In this document: positions 7,034 through 8,776 of the stretch, piece by piece
Layout of the letters: each line of letters opens with the position of its first letter
Position numbering within the stretch: the first letter of the stretch is position 1
NCBI GenBank assembly: GCA_934717675.1
Contig: CAKUYZ010000072.1
Span: 1 to 8,776 of the forward strand
DNA: 8,776 nt
Direction: 5' to 3'
Source: an uncultured Bacteroidales bacterium
Lineage (GTDB): Bacteria > Bacteroidota > Bacteroidia > Bacteroidales > Marinilabiliaceae
Notes under the pieces: generated by a model
What the model was told of the DNA's origin: nothing
Database searches by the model: none
Seen by the model: the letters and a program-made list of their open reading frames with translations, nothing else
Position numbers and translations under genes: made by a program

Positions 7034-7039
7034 CGGTGC

Positions 7040-7217
7040 AGAGATGTGGTTCATTCCACACGTTGGGTTTGACACTCTGAGGGGCTTAGTGCCTCGGTCT
7101 TATATACCTCGCAAGCCTTGCTTCATTCATATGGCGGAGGTTGCGTGCAGAGTGGAGCTTTTGAGAATAACTCCATCACAATGATGCCTCCCCGCTTCGC
7201 TGGTGGGGAGGTTTTTT
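7040..7217 (+). ncRNA. Structured non-coding RNA, possibly 6S-like
   Basis: This stretch has no convincing reading frame but folds into a clear layout. A closing stem (7041-7051 with 7169-7179) has nine of eleven positions paired. A large, mostly unpaired internal region follows on both sides. A perfect 7-bp stem (7073-7079 with 7148-7154) then begins a long branched hairpin containing the ACCTCGC/GCGGAGGT pairing or the competing CGCAA/TTGCG pairing. It has its own promoter and ends in an intrinsic terminator. A terminal stem, large central bubble and long apical hairpin within about 180 nt is the general shape of 6S RNA, which binds RNA polymerase. The Bacteroidales-1 RNA class is another candidate. 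The class assignment is inference; the structure and boundaries are seen. No hallmark of tmRNA, SRP RNA or RNase P RNA was found. The alternative is an attenuating leader of the nuclease gene. Confidence 0.55.
7187..7217 (+). terminator. Intrinsic terminator ending the structured RNA
   Basis: CCTCCCC (7187-7193) pairs with GGGGAGG (7205-7211), extended by a G-U and a C-G pair, and is followed by six T's (7212-7217). It ends only 28 nt before the nuclease start codon, leaving little room for a separate promoter. Confidence 0.88.
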
Positions 7218-7245
7218 ATTGCCTGAACATCAATTCCATAAATAA

Positions 7246-8142
7246 GTGAGAAAGCGAAAGAGTTGGGTCAATGTCCTGTCCCTGATTGTTATCGCCGTTG
7301 TTTTCTGCGCCTATTTAGGGCGGCGCGGCGAGTTACCATCGGCAGCGGAGGCCACGGGGAGAACCGAAGAGGTCGCCGAGATGCCCCTGCCATCGTCTGG
7401 CCATGTGTTGTCTGATGAAAGTCTGCTGCCTGCCCCAAGGGCGGATCTGTCAGAACAGATTCTACACCGCAAGGGCTACACGGTGTCGTATAACAAAGAC
7501 ACTCGCAACGCCAATTGGGTGGCTTGGAACTTGACAAAGGAGCACACTGCGGAGTTGGTCGATCGCCCCAAGACAGGGCCTTTCCATGAAGATGATGAGG
7601 TGCCTGACCCTAAGGCCAACAGGTCGGACTATAAGGGCAGCGGGTGGTCGCGTGGCCACTTGTGCCCTGCGGGAGATTGTCGTTGGGATGCCGATGCCAT
7701 GTATGAGTCTTTTCTCCTCACCAATGTCTGTCCTCAGGCTGGCAAGTTGAACACTGGTGTGTGGAATCAGATTGAGAAGTCTTGCAGAGCATGGGCTGTG
7801 AAATATGGTGAGGTGCTTATTGTGACTGGCCCTATATATTTTAAAAAGAGCAAGGCCGGGTTCATCGGGGCCAATAAAGTGAAAGTGCCAGATGCGTTCT
7901 TCAAGGTAGTTTTGGCTCGAAAAGATGGTAAATATCAAGGCATTGGCTTCGTGTGCCGTAATGAGGACAAGCGCGCTGGCGAGGCAGGCACAACCAAAGA
8001 CGGCCGGAAAAGGTCTAAGAAAGAGCTTTATACCCACAGCATAGACGAGGTGGAGAAGATAACGGGTTATGACTTCTTCCCCGGCCTGGATGATGAGGTG
8101 GAGACTAGTGTGGAGGCCTTGGCCGATTATGAGCAGTGGTGA
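7246..8142 (+). CDS. DNA/RNA non-specific endonuclease (NUC1/EndoG family), exported or membrane-anchored
   Basis: The 298-residue protein starts with a basic tail and one hydrophobic segment (about 8-24), a signal anchor or signal peptide placing the enzyme outside the cytoplasm. The catalytic domain spans about 75-280 and would cleave DNA and RNA with a metal ion. WSRGHLCPAGD (134-144) holds the general-base His138 and Arg136; here Ser replaces the usual Asp of the DRGH signature. TNVCPQ begins at 159, and LNTGVWNQIE (168-177) supplies Asn169 and Glu177, eight apart as in Serratia nuclease. The C-terminal TGYDFFPGL (273-281) is common in this family. Five cysteines (140, 145, 162, 180, 238) lie in the exported part and may form disulfides. 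The GTG at 7246 is the first possible start because an in-frame TAA immediately precedes it. Likely roles are nutrient nucleic-acid breakdown or extracellular DNA turnover (inference). It may be co-transcribed with the next gene, 27 nt on. Confidence 0.93.
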   Translation: MRKRKSWVNVLSLIVIAVVFCAYLGRRGELPSAAEATGRTEEVAEMPLPSSGHVLSDESLLPAPRADLSEQILHRKGYTVSYNKDTRNANWVAWNLTKEHTAELVDRPKTGPFHEDDEVPDPKANRSDYKGSGWSRGHLCPAGDCRWDADAMYESFLLTNVCPQAGKLNTGVWNQIEKSCRAWAVKYGEVLIVTGPIYFKKSKAGFIGANKVKVPDAFFKVVLARKDGKYQGIGFVCRNEDKRAGEAGTTKDGRKRSKKELYTHSIDEVEKITGYDFFPGLDDEVETSVEALADYEQW

Positions 8143-8169
8143 CAGATTTTTGATTAAAAAGTTAGTATT

Positions 8170-8776
8170 ATGAGGAGTTCAAGACTTATGGTCAGTGCTT
8201 TGGTGTTGACCTTTGCGCTTTGTTCTTGTGGAGGCGCGTCTGACGATGTGGCGGCAAGGAAAGCGCGTGCCGTGAAGAAAGCTTTGTTTATTGGAGACTC
8301 CATCACAGACGGGGGGTGGGGGAATAGTTGCGGAGATATGCGCCCATCAGCGGAGCGCAACCAAAGCGATATGAATCACATTTATGGGCACAGCTATATG
8401 ATGCTCTGCGCTTCCGAGATCCAGAGCCGGCTGCCTCAGAAAGACATCGTGTTTTATAATAGGGGCATCTCTGGCAATACGTTGGCGGATATGGCAGCGA
8501 GGTGGGATTCTGACGCTGTGGCGCTTCGCCCAGATTTGGTCACCATCTTGATTGGCACCAATGATATTGAGTATTATGTGGCAAAAGATACCGTGGGCTC
8601 TTTTGATTTTGGTAAGTGGAGAAAGACGTACCGGGCGTTGTTAGATACCATGCGGACTGTTTGTCCCAACGTCCGTTTTGCGTTGGGCACTCCCTTTGTG
8701 GGAAAGGTTGGCTGGCGCGGAGCGGCTCCTAATTTTCAGTTGCGAGAGAGTATGATAGACAGCATGGACGTCATTG
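8170..8776 (+). CDS. SGNH/GDSL-type hydrolase lipoprotein, cut by the window edge
   Basis: The first 202 residues are present and the gene runs off the right edge. It opens with a lipoprotein signal peptide ending in L-C-S-C20, so the enzyme should be lipid-anchored and act in the envelope or at the surface. SGNH block I is FIGDSITDG (40-48) with nucleophile Ser44, block II is NRGISGNT (97-104) with Gly99, and block III is IGTND (128-132) with Asn131. The block V Asp-x-x-His that completes the triad lies beyond the window. Such enzymes are esterases or lipases acting on acetylated sugars, glycans or lipids; the substrate cannot be read here. The ATG at 8170 has no Shine-Dalgarno sequence. It lies 27 nt after the nuclease stop with no terminator or good promoter between, so an operon is likely. 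Confidence 0.92.
   Translation, partial: MRSSRLMVSALVLTFALCSCGGASDDVAARKARAVKKALFIGDSITDGGWGNSCGDMRPSAERNQSDMNHIYGHSYMMLCASEIQSRLPQKDIVFYNRGISGNTLADMAARWDSDAVALRPDLVTILIGTNDIEYYVAKDTVGSFDFGKWRKTYRALLDTMRTVCPNVRFALGTPFVGKVGWRGAAPNFQLRESMIDSMDVI

Noticed and set aside
7040..7217. tmRNA, SRP RNA or RNase P RNA as identity of the structured RNA
   Set aside because: No tag-peptide frame or tRNA-like ends, no GGAAG/AGCA-type SRP tetraloop helix, and far too short for RNase P RNA.
7462..8037. A 191-codon open frame antisense to the nuclease gene
   Set aside because: The sense strand carries the full NUC1 active site. The antisense product has no recognisable motif and is explained by codon bias.
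1..8776. CRISPR array, tRNA/rRNA genes, or insertion sequences
   Set aside because: No regularly spaced repeats, no cloverleaf-like sequence or rRNA stretch, and no transposase-like protein or paired terminal repeats were seen.

Overview
The window looks like a chromosomal segment from a member of the Bacteroidota, probably Bacteroidales. Several intergenic regions carry the Bacteroidota -7 promoter hexamer class TAnnTTTG. Most genes lack a Shine-Dalgarno sequence. Two exported proteins have lipobox signal peptides, and the gene set (M13 lipoprotein peptidase, AspT/YidE-type transporter, membrane-fused cytidylate-kinase-like protein, anchored NUC1-type nuclease, SGNH lipoprotein) is typical of gut Bacteroidales. 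Genus cannot be told from the sequence alone. Hand-counted samples put most genes near 52-57% G+C, except for a clearly AT-richer islet in the middle (35-38%).

Layout, left to right. Positions 1-252 are non-coding, with a probable promoter firing off the left edge and a weak promoter/leader for the first gene. An M13 metallopeptidase lipoprotein (253-2295, +) ends at a strong intrinsic terminator. A 559-residue aspartate:alanine-exchanger-family transporter (2482-4161, +) follows with its own promoter and ends at a two-way terminator shared with the convergent genes. Next comes an AT-rich two-gene unit on the minus strand: a small secreted protein with two 27-residue repeats (4963-5376), then a membrane-anchored NERD-domain protein with a C-terminal C4 zinc finger (4206-4949). 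A perfect 16-bp hairpin terminator at 5458-5494 closes the next minus-strand gene, a six-TM YczE/YitT-like domain fused to a cytidylate-kinase-like domain (5517-6857, GTG start).

The region 6858-7245 is a divergent control region. The fusion gene's promoter points left. To the right lies a well-formed promoter, a roughly 180-nt highly structured RNA whose closing stem starts at the expected transcription start, and an intrinsic terminator. This is best read as a free-standing non-coding RNA, possibly of the 6S type, although the terminator sits only 28 nt before the next gene and an attenuator reading is possible. Downstream are an exported or anchored DNA/RNA non-specific endonuclease (7246-8142, GTG start) and, 27 nt later, an SGNH/GDSL hydrolase lipoprotein cut by the window edge (8170-8776).

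The genes do not form one pathway. Four of the seven proteins are exported or envelope-anchored enzymes or secreted proteins and two are membrane-embedded; the NERD protein is anchored facing the cytoplasm. The observations most worth following are the structured RNA, the AT-rich NERD islet bracketed by hairpins with related arms, and the membrane-kinase fusion.
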